15,667 nt of DNA from an uncultured Oscillospiraceae bacterium (GTDB taxonomy: Bacteria > Bacillota > Clostridia > Oscillospirales > Oscillospiraceae): positions 26,817-42,483 of the forward strand of contig CAJUOA010000015.1 of NCBI GenBank assembly GCA_910587785.1, in the 5' to 3' direction. The notes under the pieces are model-generated. The model was not told the origin of the DNA, did no database searches, and saw only the letters and a program-made list of their open reading frames with translations. Position 1 is the first letter of the stretch, and each line of letters opens with the position of its first letter. Below are positions 7,379-13,464 of this stretch, in pieces. Position numbers and translations under genes: made by a program.

Positions 7379-7395
7379 CTGTTTTAACAACGCCC

Positions 7396-7424
7396 ATTGT
7401 AAAACAAATCTTTTCCAAATTCAA
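7396..7424 (-). promoter_or_regulatory. Promoter of trmL (and possibly pgk-tpiA-gpmI)
   Basis: On the minus strand TTGAAT (7424-7419), 17 bases, TACAAT (7401-7396). The predicted start is near 7389, giving a leader of about 50 bases. This is the best minus-strand promoter match ahead of the trmL-pgk-tpiA-gpmI run. Confidence 0.65.
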
Positions 7425-7665
7425 GCATTAGCATAGATGTTGACAGTAGATTTATACAAATTTCACATCATTCCCAATACCTGGTCACAAGAAAGATAAA
7501 ATTTTCGTCAAAACACCCAGCTTCCTGCCGCAGAAACGGCCTGTTCCCGGTAGTTTTGGGAACCAAACGGGGCTCCAAAGCCCTTAAAAAGTGCGCTTAT
7601 TTCCCGTAACGGCCTTTTTTCCGTCCCGCTCCTCTGGGGTGAGGCCGAATCTTTCAAAAATCCAC

Positions 7666-7693
7666 TTGCATAATGCGGTGTTTCTGCTATAAT
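7666..7693 (+). promoter_or_regulatory. Extended -10 promoter of the glmU-prs-pth run
   Basis: TTGCAT (7666-7671), 16 bases, then TATAAT (7688-7693) preceded by TG at 7685-7686, an extended -10. Transcription should start near 7700, about 30 bases before the glmU-like start codon. Confidence 0.8.
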
Positions 7694-7729
7694 AAAGAAG
7701 AACTGACACTCAGAAGGGGGAGATATCCT

Positions 7730-8758
7730 ATGGATAAAAAGTGTATCGTGATTTTTTTGACAGATGATATCGCTCAGACCTATGACGGCAGGCCGCTGAT
7801 GCTTCAGGATGCGTTATTTTGCCCCGTATTGAACTGGTGTATGCGGGCTTGGACGGAAAAGGGCATTGGGCGGTTTTTTGTTGTCTGCGACCCGGAGTAC
7901 CACGAGGCCGTCACCGCCTGCTTCCCCGAGGAGGCCGCAGCGGCGGTGGGCACGCTGGACACCTACCAGCGGGACATCGAGGAGTACGCCCGCGGATGCT
8001 GGATCGAGGAGATCCACGAGGCCATGCTCCCGGTGGGAAGCATGATGCTCTCGTTCCACACCGTGCCGGAGCTGGCGCGGCTCCAGCAGGCGGTGAAGGA
8101 GGATATCGCCGCCTACCACCAGAACACCGGCGTGAACATCCTGGACCCCGCCACCACCTATATTGACCCCCGGGTGACCATCGGCGCGGGCACGGTGGTC
8201 CTGCCGGGCACCATCCTCCGGGGCAGTACGGTCATCGGGGAGAACTGCGAGATCGGCCCCAACGCCGTGGTCCGGGACTGCCTGGTGGGGGACGGCTCCG
8301 TGGTCAACGCCTCCCAGGTCTATGAGAGCCGCCTGGGCCGGGACGTCCATGTGGGGCCCTACGCCCACATCCGCCCGGGGTGCGGCGTGGGCGACGGCTG
8401 TAAGGTGGGGGCTTTCGTGGAGATCAAAAACGCGGTCTTCGGCCCGGGCGCCAAGCTCAGCCACCTCACCTACGTGGGCGACGCCGACGTGGGGGGCGGC
8501 GTGAACTTCGGCTGCGGCACCATCACCTCCAACTACGACGGCTTCAAAAAGCACCGCACCGTCATCGGCGAAAACGTCTTTGTCGGGTGCAACACCAACC
8601 TGGTGCCCCCTGTGACCGTGGGAGACGGGGCCTATATCGCCGCAGGCACCACCGTGACCCGGGACGTGGAGCCCGACGCCCTGGCCATCGGCCGCACCCG
8701 GCAGGAGAACAAGCCCGGCTGGGCGAAAAAGCGCAGGGAGATGCACGGAAAAAATTAG
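7730..8758 (+). CDS. glmU: GlmU-like glucosamine-1-phosphate N-acetyltransferase with a truncated uridylyltransferase domain
   Basis: 342 residues against ~456 in complete GlmU. ATG 7730 follows AAGGGGGAG at good spacing and lies after the promoter; the longer in-frame start at 7673 would lie upstream of the promoter -10. Residues about 135-335 are a full left-handed beta-helix acetyltransferase domain: GVNILDPATTYIDP, VGPYAHIRPG (R215), VGAFVEIKN (K233), LSHLTYVGDADVG (H245 at the place of catalytic His363 of E. coli), GTITSNYDGFKKHRTVIG and ending AIGRTRQENKPGW. The N-terminal ~110 residues should be a Rossmann nucleotidyltransferase but lack the LAAGxGTRM loop. They keep only a vague start (RPLMLQDALFCPVLNW) before the linker (HTVPELARLQQAVKEDIAAYH). 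Acetylation of GlcN-1-P is well supported; UTP-dependent activation probably occurs through another protein. Confidence 0.88.
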   Translation: MDKKCIVIFLTDDIAQTYDGRPLMLQDALFCPVLNWCMRAWTEKGIGRFFVVCDPEYHEAVTACFPEEAAAAVGTLDTYQRDIEEYARGCWIEEIHEAMLPVGSMMLSFHTVPELARLQQAVKEDIAAYHQNTGVNILDPATTYIDPRVTIGAGTVVLPGTILRGSTVIGENCEIGPNAVVRDCLVGDGSVVNASQVYESRLGRDVHVGPYAHIRPGCGVGDGCKVGAFVEIKNAVFGPGAKLSHLTYVGDADVGGGVNFGCGTITSNYDGFKKHRTVIGENVFVGCNTNLVPPVTVGDGAYIAAGTTVTRDVEPDALAIGRTRQENKPGWAKKRREMHGKN

Positions 8759-8799
8759 AGGGCCATCAGCGCACTGTTTGGAAGAGAAAGCGTCATTCC

Positions 8800-8821
8800 T
8801 TCCCGCCCGGGAGAGCGGGAA
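8800..8821 (+). other. Small hairpin in the glmU-prs spacer
   Basis: TTCCCGC (8800-8806) and GCGGGAA (8815-8821) form a 7-bp stem with an 8-base loop about 20 bases ahead of the prs ribosome site. No T run follows, so it is not a terminator and transcription probably continues into prs. Confidence 0.45.
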
Positions 8822-8851
8822 ACCGAATATGAAGAAATGAGGATGTTGGAA

Positions 8852-9811
8852 ATGATTTCACACGGGAAAGACATGAAGGTTTTCAGCGGAAATTCCAATG
8901 TGAACCTCGCAAAGGACATTTGCAAGCTCATCGGTATTCAGCTGGGGAATGCGGAGATCAGCCACTTCGCAGACGGAGAGGTCTCTGCCTCCATCTACGA
9001 GTCCGTGCGCGGGTCCGACGTGTTCCTGGTTCAGTCCACCAGCCGTCCGGTCAACGACAACCTGATGGAGCTGCTGGTGATGACCGACGCCATGCGCCGG
9101 GCCTCCGCCGGGCGCATCACCGCGGTGATTCCCTACTTCGGCTATGCCCGGCAGGACCGCAAGACCAAGGCCCGGGACCCCATCTCCGCCAAGCTGGTGG
9201 CCAACATGATCGTGGCCGCGGGGGCCGACCGGGTGCTGACCATGGACCTCCATGCCGCCCAGATTCAGGGCTTCTTTGACATTCCCATGGATAACCTCTA
9301 CGGCAACCCCGTCTTCGTGGACTACTACGCCAAGAAATTCGGCGAGCGGTGCGAGGACATGGTGGTGGTCTCCCCGGACGTGGGCAGCGTGTCCCGGGCC
9401 CGGACCTTCGCCCAGAAGCTCCACATGAGCCTGGCCATCGTGGATAAGCGCCGTCAGAAGGCCAACCAGAGCGAGGTCATGAACATCATCGGCGACGTGG
9501 CGGACAAGGACTGCATATTGTTCGACGATATGGTGGACACCGGCGGGAGCCTCTGCAACGCCGCCAAGGCCATTGTCGAGGTGGGCGGCGCAAAGAGCGT
9601 CTACGCCTGCGCGTCCCACGGCGTGCTTTCCGGCCCGGCGGTGGAGCGGGTCAACGGGAGCCCCATCAAGGAGCTGGCGTTCCTGGACACCATCGCCCCC
9701 ATCGAGGCGTCCCTCAGCGAGAAGATCAAATATCTGACCGTGGCCCCCGTGTTCGCCGAGGCCATCGAGCGCATTTATCAGGAAATCTCCGTGTCGAAGC
9801 TGTGGGTGTGA
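8852..9811 (+). CDS. prs: Ribose-phosphate pyrophosphokinase (PRPP synthetase)
   Basis: 319 residues from ATG 8852, the normal class I length. It makes PRPP from ribose-5-phosphate and ATP for nucleotide, His and Trp synthesis. Three in-frame ATGs lie close together (8837, 8843, 8852). I chose 8852 because GAGGA (8839-8843) sits eight bases before it, while 8837 has no ribosome site. Family blocks are FSGNSN, SHFADGEVSASIYESVRGSDVFLVQS, the ATP-loop IPYFGYARQDRK, TMDLHAAQIQGFFDIPMDNLYG, VVSPDVGSVSRAR, and the PRPP-binding CILFDDMVDTGGSLC. It follows glmU as in many Firmicutes, linking UDP-GlcNAc and PRPP supply. Its TGA stop overlaps the ATG of the next gene. Confidence 0.96.
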   Translation: MISHGKDMKVFSGNSNVNLAKDICKLIGIQLGNAEISHFADGEVSASIYESVRGSDVFLVQSTSRPVNDNLMELLVMTDAMRRASAGRITAVIPYFGYARQDRKTKARDPISAKLVANMIVAAGADRVLTMDLHAAQIQGFFDIPMDNLYGNPVFVDYYAKKFGERCEDMVVVSPDVGSVSRARTFAQKLHMSLAIVDKRRQKANQSEVMNIIGDVADKDCILFDDMVDTGGSLCNAAKAIVEVGGAKSVYACASHGVLSGPAVERVNGSPIKELAFLDTIAPIEASLSEKIKYLTVAPVFAEAIERIYQEISVSKLWV

Positions 9812-10017
9812 TGACCTGCCCGGACTGCGGCTGCGAGATGCAGGAGGGGGCGGTGCGCTCCTTCCGGGCGCTGGACGCGGTGGGGTGGTATCCCGCGGAG
9901 CTGGAGAAAAAGGGCGTGTGGGCCCGGCTCCTGACGGACCCGGTGAACCTGGGCACGGGCGTGCCCGGCTGGCGGTGTCCGCTGTGCAAAAAGATCATTC
10001 TCAACGGAAAATCCTAA
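9811..10017 (+). CDS. Small Zn-ribbon protein of unknown function
   Basis: 68 residues from ATG 9811, whose A is the last base of the prs TGA stop (TGATG overlap), so it is probably translated by coupling to prs. It has a CPDCGC knuckle at the N-terminus and CPLC near the C-terminus, the pattern of a four-cysteine zinc ribbon, ending KKIILNGKS. Between them are aromatic and acidic residues (VGWYPAELEKKGVWARL). It resembles short Firmicute zinc-ribbon proteins of the type 'CPxCGxEM...CKKCKKII' (possibly DUF6487; recalled, not searched). No membrane segment or signal is present. Nothing in sequence or context gives a specific function. Confidence 0.75.
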   Translation: MTCPDCGCEMQEGAVRSFRALDAVGWYPAELEKKGVWARLLTDPVNLGTGVPGWRCPLCKKIILNGKS

Positions 10018-10018
10018 A

Positions 10019-10095
10019 GGCGAAACAACGTTTCGCCGCAAAAAGTTTTTCTTCTTTTGCTTCTTTTCTTCTTTGTTCACAAAGAAGAAAAGAAG
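10019..10095 (+). repeat. Three stacked inverted repeats in the leader of pth
   Basis: Three inverted repeats stand in a row: GGCGAAAC/GTTTCGCC (10019-10037, 3-base loop); GCAAAAAG with CTTTTGC (10038-10060, one bulged A); and a perfect 16-bp stem of pure pyrimidine/purine runs, CTTCTTTTCTTCTTTG (10060-10075) with its complement (10080-10095) around TTCA. The last ends just before the AAAGGAG ribosome site of pth. No T run follows, so termination is unlikely. A palindromic intergenic repeat, or an element tuning pth translation, is more likely. Confidence 0.8.
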
Positions 10096-10118
10096 GACTG
10101 CCGAAAGGAGCGAGACCC

Positions 10119-10703
10119 ATGGCGTTTGGAAACGGCGGCTACCAGTGGCTCCTGGTGTGCCTGGGGAACCCGGGCAGGGAGTACGAGGGGACCCGCCACA
10201 ACATCGGCTTTCTCACGGCGGACGCGCTGGAGCGCCGGGAGGGCGTGAAGATCAATAAACTGCGCTACCGCGCCCTGACCGGAGAGTTCCGGGCGGGAGG
10301 CCAGCGGGTGCTGGTCCTCAAGCCCCAGACCTATATGAACCTGAGCGGGGAGTCGGTGAAGCTGGCAGGGGGGTTCTACAAAATCCCGCCGGACCATGTG
10401 CTGGTGGTCTCCGACGATGTGGCATTGCCCCTGGGCAAGCTCCGCATCCGGGCCGGAGGCAGTGCCGGAGGGCACAACGGCCTGAAAAACATCATCGCCC
10501 ACTTGGGTACGGACCAGTTTCCCCGCATCCGGGTTGGGGTGGGCGCGCCGGAACACCCGGACCACGAGATGATCGACTGGGTCATCGGGAAGTTCTCCCC
10601 GGCGGAGAAAAAAGTGGTGGATGAGGCCGTCGCACGGGCGCTGGACGCCGCGCTCTGCGTCATTGAGCGGGGCGTGAACGAGGCCCAGAACCGGTATAAC
10701 TGA
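10119..10703 (+). CDS. pth: Peptidyl-tRNA hydrolase
   Basis: 194 residues, the usual length. It cleaves peptidyl-tRNA released from stalled ribosomes, recycling tRNA. Evidence: LVCLGNPGREYEGTRHNIGF (11-31) with N17 and catalytic H27, KPQTYMNLSGESV (68-80), VVSDDVALPLGKLRIR (96-111) with D99 at the position of Asp93 in E. coli, and GSAGGHNGLKNI (114-125). The frame is open upstream to 9885, but only ATG 10119 has a ribosome site (AAAGGAG) and it gives the family length. It is the last gene of the glmU-prs run and is followed directly by a strong terminator. Confidence 0.96.
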   Translation: MAFGNGGYQWLLVCLGNPGREYEGTRHNIGFLTADALERREGVKINKLRYRALTGEFRAGGQRVLVLKPQTYMNLSGESVKLAGGFYKIPPDHVLVVSDDVALPLGKLRIRAGGSAGGHNGLKNIIAHLGTDQFPRIRVGVGAPEHPDHEMIDWVIGKFSPAEKKVVDEAVARALDAALCVIERGVNEAQNRYN

Positions 10704-10718
10704 ACGATATAAAAAGAT

Positions 10719-10757
10719 CGAGCTTCCCTGCCCTGCGGCGGGGAAGCTCGGTTTTTC
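10719..10757 (+). terminator. Intrinsic terminator of the glmU-prs-pth run
   Basis: CGAGCTTCCC (10719-10728) pairs perfectly with GGGAAGCTCG (10741-10750), and GTTTTTCT follows. The stop codon of pth ends at 10703. An A run lies on the other flank (10711-10715), so it may work in both directions. Confidence 0.92.
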
Positions 10758-10783
10758 TGAATCATAGCCGGTACATGTGGTCA

Positions 10784-10820
10784 AAAAAGAGGACGGAGCT
10801 CTCAGCCCCGTCCTCTTTTT
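10784..10820 (-). terminator. Bidirectional terminator after the interrupted ABC gene
   Basis: AAAAAGAGGACGG (10784-10796) and CCGTCCTCTTTTT (10808-10820) are perfect 13-bp complements. On the minus strand the stem begins at the stop codon of the ABC reading frame (10819-10821) and ends in a T run. On the plus strand it also ends in T5, backing up the pth terminator. Confidence 0.92.
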
Positions 10821-11625
10821 ACATCTCAAATACCCGGTCAAACTGCTTTTGCCGCTCCTCGGTGAGGTGGTGGCTGACGAGGATGAGGGTCAGGTCGGGG
10901 TTGCTGAGAAGGCTCTTTTCTACGATGTCGGCATTTTTCTGGTCTAGGGCGCTGGTGCCCTCGTCCACCAGGAGGATGGAGCGGTCGTGAATCAAAGCTC
11001 TTGCGATGGCCACGCGCTGTTTCTGACCGCCGGAGAGGGCGCTACCCTCCTCGCCTACCGGGGTGTCGAGGCCAAGGGGCATGTGGGCGAGGTCCCCAGC
11101 GAGGGCGCTGTCCTGGAGGGCTTTTTGCAGCTGCTCTTCGGTGAAGTCTTCACCCAGCGTGATGTTCTCCCGGATGGTCGTGTTGAAGAGGAAGACGTCC
11201 TGCTCGATGTAGCTCATTTGGGTCTGTAACTGTTCCGGGGTGTAGGACTTGGCGTCCTGCCCGTCGAAGAAGATGGTTCCCTCGTAGCCCGGAAGCCATC
11301 CGAGGAGCAGTTTCAGCAGTGTCGATTTTCCACAGCCGGAGGGACCGGTGAGGGCGTACTTGCCGCCCTTCTCAAAGGTGGCGGAGAGGGCGCTCAGGAC
11401 TGGCTTCTCGCCGTAACAAAAGGAGATATTCTCCACCGCAATCGCCTCCCGGACCGGGGACAGGCCCTCCGCCTCCCGGGCGGACTGCTCCCCGGCGTGG
11501 ACGGTGATCTTGTCAAAGTAGGGCTTCGCACCGGCCAGGGACATACGGCAGGACACAAGATTTTGCAGGCCGTTGGTGATGCCGCCGGTCAGATTGCCTG
11601 CGCCAACAATGGCACCCAGGATCAC
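10819..11625 (-). CDS. ATP-binding fragment of the interrupted ABC exporter
   Basis: 268 residues if translation restarts at GTG 11625, seven bases past the internal TAG. AGGG and AAAGG lie just before that GTG, closer than ideal, so restart is doubtful. It carries the end of the membrane domain (GAIVGAGNLTGGITNGL) and a complete nucleotide-binding domain: Walker A GPSGCGKST, Q-loop SYIEQD, signature LSGGQ, Walker B ILLVDE followed by GTSALD (family consensus ATSALD), and H-loop LVSHH. As a free chain it would lack its own membrane domain. Confidence 0.6.
   Translation of the reverse strand: MILGAIVGAGNLTGGITNGLQNLVSCRMSLAGAKPYFDKITVHAGEQSAREAEGLSPVREAIAVENISFCYGEKPVLSALSATFEKGGKYALTGPSGCGKSTLLKLLLGWLPGYEGTIFFDGQDAKSYTPEQLQTQMSYIEQDVFLFNTTIRENITLGEDFTEEQLQKALQDSALAGDLAHMPLGLDTPVGEEGSALSGGQKQRVAIARALIHDRSILLVDEGTSALDQKNADIVEKSLLSNPDLTLILVSHHLTEERQKQFDRVFEM
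10852..11082 (-). repeat. ATPase-coding block almost identical to 13504-13734 (copy 1)
   Basis: By eye, 10852-11025 is identical to 13504-13677 over 174 bases. After differences at 11026 and 11029, another 53 bases match (11030-11082). The membrane-domain halves of the same two genes are clearly diverged even in protein sequence. This codes the signature-to-C-terminal part of the nucleotide-binding domain. Confidence 0.9.
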
Positions 11626-11631
11626 CTTTCC

Positions 11632-12411
11632 CTAGAGCGCCAGGAACACCGCGATCACCATCTGAAGGAGCATCAGGATATTGCCGGTCAGACCTACCAG
11701 GAAGGCGCTGGAGGTCTGCATACAGGTCCGGCGGCAGTTGGCGTCCTCGATCTGACGGCTCACAGCGTCGCCCTGGCGCAGGAACCGGTCCGCCCTGCCG
11801 AAGGAACGCAGCACGTCAAAGCCGGAGAGGATGTCCTTCAATTTGGCCGCGCCCTGCTCCTCCGCTGCGGCGCAGACCTCCCCCAGGCGCTCCATCCGCT
11901 TCTGAAACAGCTTCGGCAGTACCAGCATGACCGCCGTGGAGGCCAGACCCGCCAGCAGAATGACCCAGTGCAGGGACGCCAGGGCGGCAATGTTGAAGAG
12001 GACCACCGTGATACAACTCGCAAAGCTGAAGAAAGGGCTCCAGGCCAGGCGCTCGATCTGCTTGACATTGCTGGTCAGCCAGGAGATATACTCCCCGGTG
12101 TCCTGACTGTGATAGGCGCTGTGGGACTTTTCCATCAGGGACAGGTAGAGGTCATGCCGGACCTGGTTGTTCAGCGCCCGGACTGCCCGGGCCTCGGCGA
12201 TGTTTTCCAGGATGAGCACACCGTAATACAGGGTGATTCCGGCAAGTTCGATCACGGTCCAGGTCAAAAATGCGTCCAGGTCCAGCCGGGCGGCCGCGTC
12301 AAAGAGCCGCATCAGGCCCAGCTGCCAGAGGGTGAAGATCCCGCTGTAGAGGATGGCGAGAAAGAGGGGCAGAGCAATTCTTTTCCAGTTTTTGACAAAA
12401 TAGCACCTCAT
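11632..12411 (-). CDS. Membrane-domain fragment of the interrupted ABC exporter
   Basis: 259 residues from ATG 12411 to the premature TAG. It holds the N-terminal part of a type I exporter membrane domain: hydrophobic segments at about 12-34, 48-70, 130-165 and 235-259, and the intracellular-loop sequence ARAVRALNNQVRHDLYLSLM...DTGEYISWLTSNVKQIE that matches the intact paralogue (ARAVRILNNHVRHDTY...DAGEYLSWLTNHVKELE). The protein stops in its last hydrophobic segment before the ATPase, so alone it should not transport. Confidence 0.65.
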   Translation of the reverse strand: MRCYFVKNWKRIALPLFLAILYSGIFTLWQLGLMRLFDAAARLDLDAFLTWTVIELAGITLYYGVLILENIAEARAVRALNNQVRHDLYLSLMEKSHSAYHSQDTGEYISWLTSNVKQIERLAWSPFFSFASCITVVLFNIAALASLHWVILLAGLASTAVMLVLPKLFQKRMERLGEVCAAAEEQGAAKLKDILSGFDVLRSFGRADRFLRQGDAVSRQIEDANCRRTCMQTSSAFLVGLTGNILMLLQMVIAVFLAL

Positions 12412-12414
12412 GAT

Positions 12415-13314
12415 TCAGTTCTCCATTTCTTTCCACTTTTCCCCCCGCAGGACGGGGGTGGAGCGCCGGTTTTGGCCGTTTGTGATCCCGTTGCCGGAGG
12501 CCAGATAGGATGCAAGGCTGAGGAGGGGGACCAGACACTCGGTCTCATACATACAGTAGGTGCTGACCAGACCCTCTTCCGTCTCCAGCTCCGTCACCAT
12601 CAGGATGTTCATCTCCGCCAGAGCCCCTAAAAGGCTCTCCACCTCGGCGGCGTCAAAGCCGGTCTGCTTGACGACCGCCCCTGCCATGAAGTTTCGTCCG
12701 TAGCGGCTGGGCTTGCTGTGGAGGTATTCCAGGAGCTCCAGACAGTGGGGGCGGGCAAGGAGGGCGAACAGGCGGCGGTAGAGGTCGTTGCTCTCCAGGA
12801 AGGGCTCCCAGCCCGCCTTCGGCTCCGGGAAAATGGCGAGATAGGACATATCGTTTGCCCGGACGCCCAGAAGAAGGCCGCTTTCCAGCATGACCCTGGT
12901 CCGCTCCAGCATCCGGTAGGTCTTGTCGTCCGCTTCAATGGAGGCCTGACGGCAGTGGTCCACATAGTGGTCCCAGTCAGCAGCGTCCGTAATACTGCGG
13001 GCGGAGAGTGTGCTCATGACCGACCAGATGAAGTGGCAAAGACGGTCCATCCGCTGCTCCTCGGGGAAGGTCAGCATCCAGCGGCGGACCGCCGCCTTCA
13101 CATCCAGCCCCTCCTCCACCCGGCCGAAGAGGGAGTCGATGGAGACGCCCAGGGCGTCGGCGACGGCGGGGAGCAGGGATACGTCCGGCGCGCCGCCCTT
13201 TTCCCACTTGCTTACCGCCTGGGCGGAGACCCCTACCATCTGCCCCAGCTGTTCCAGGGTGAACCCCCGCTCCTTGCGCAGTGCGGCGATTCGTTCGTTT
13301 AGTTGATCCAGCAT
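12415..13314 (-). CDS. XRE-family transcriptional regulator with long C-terminal domain
   Basis: 299 residues from ATG 13314, chosen because GAGGTGG sits just ahead and the protein then begins at the HTH; a longer frame to 13353 lies within the promoter. Residues about 5-60 form a Cro/C1-type helix-turn-helix (ERIAALRKERGFTLEQLGQMVGVSAQAVSKWEKG...LPAVADALGVSIDSLFG). The C-terminal ~230 residues are soluble. They include a segment that reads like a second winged-helix (NFMAGAVVKQTGFDAAEVESLLGALAEMNILMVTE), perhaps a sensor domain. It is three bases upstream of the interrupted ABC gene and surely co-transcribed with it. A dyad within its promoter suggests it represses itself. The signal it senses is unknown; the exported substrate is a reasonable guess. 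Confidence 0.85.
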   Translation of the reverse strand: MLDQLNERIAALRKERGFTLEQLGQMVGVSAQAVSKWEKGGAPDVSLLPAVADALGVSIDSLFGRVEEGLDVKAAVRRWMLTFPEEQRMDRLCHFIWSVMSTLSARSITDAADWDHYVDHCRQASIEADDKTYRMLERTRVMLESGLLLGVRANDMSYLAIFPEPKAGWEPFLESNDLYRRLFALLARPHCLELLEYLHSKPSRYGRNFMAGAVVKQTGFDAAEVESLLGALAEMNILMVTELETEEGLVSTYCMYETECLVPLLSLASYLASGNGITNGQNRRSTPVLRGEKWKEMEN

Positions 13315-13343
13315 ATGGCCACCTCGGTCTGTTTGATGGCTGT

Positions 13344-13372
13344 ATTGTAGCAAAACCAGTGGTTGAAATCAA
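13344..13372 (-). promoter_or_regulatory. Promoter of the regulator-ABC pair with a dyad in the spacer
   Basis: On the minus strand TTGATT (13372-13367), 17 bases, then TGC-TACAAT (13349-13344), an extended -10. The spacer holds AACCAGTGGTT (13354-13364), a perfect 5+1+5 palindrome, the size and place expected for an operator of the HTH regulator encoded just downstream. A second dyad, AAATTT-TGCG-AAATTT (13379-13394), lies upstream of the -35. Confidence 0.75.
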
Positions 13373-13414
13373 TGAATGAAATTTTGCGAAATTTGAACCG
13401 GAGATTGAAAATTT

Positions 13415-13443
13415 AAAACGGACGCCGGGTGGGCGTCCGTTTT
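13415..13443 (-). terminator. Terminator of the radical SAM-ABC transcription unit
   Basis: AAAACGGACGCC (13415-13426) and GGCGTCCGTTTT (13432-13443) are perfect 12-bp complements with a 5-base loop, ending in T4 on the minus strand. The stop of the upstream ABC gene is at 13465-13467. It separates that unit from the regulator's promoter. Confidence 0.9.
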
Positions 13444-13464
13444 GCGCTGTATTGGGAGGGCAGG

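Larger units (their letters stand above)
7340..7729. other. Divergent intergenic region between trmL and the glmU-like gene
   Basis: About 390 gene-free bases, AT-richer than the flanking genes. It contains the trmL promoter and leader hairpin at the left end and the glmU promoter at the right end. Between them (about 7430-7660) I see only weak dyads, GTTCCC/GGGAAC (7543-7563) and GGGCT/AGCCC (7570-7583), and no convincing ORF. A small RNA here is possible but I cannot support one. Confidence 0.7.
10819..12411 (-). pseudogene. ABC exporter gene (membrane domain plus ATPase) interrupted by an in-frame TAG at codon 260
   Basis: The whole reading unit is 531 codons, against 533 for the intact paralogue at 13465-15063, and stays in one frame throughout. 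The only lesion is TAG at 11634-11632 in the context GCG CTC TAG GGA AAG. The paralogue has GCA GTG CAG GGA CGC at its codon 260, so one C-to-T change explains it. All ATPase motifs past the stop are intact, and there is no other decay, so the mutation is recent, the halves still work as separate chains, or it is a sequencing error. TAG ends ordinary genes here (gpmI, glmU), so reading it as an amino acid is unlikely. The start codon lies three bases past the regulator's stop, with its GGAG ribosome site inside that gene. Confidence 0.85.

Noticed and set aside
7440..7445. Perfect TTGACA on the plus strand as a second promoter
   Set aside because: No acceptable -10 hexamer lies 16-18 bases downstream, and the next gene has a better extended -10 promoter nearby.
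7430..7660. A structured small RNA (6S-like) in the divergent region
   Set aside because: Only short, weak dyads are visible, with no convincing long closing stem or terminator.
11632..11634. TAG read as pyrrolysine or glutamine (recoding)
   Set aside because: TAG ends gpmI and the glmU-like gene in this window, and the paralogue has an ordinary CAG there; a point mutation is simpler.
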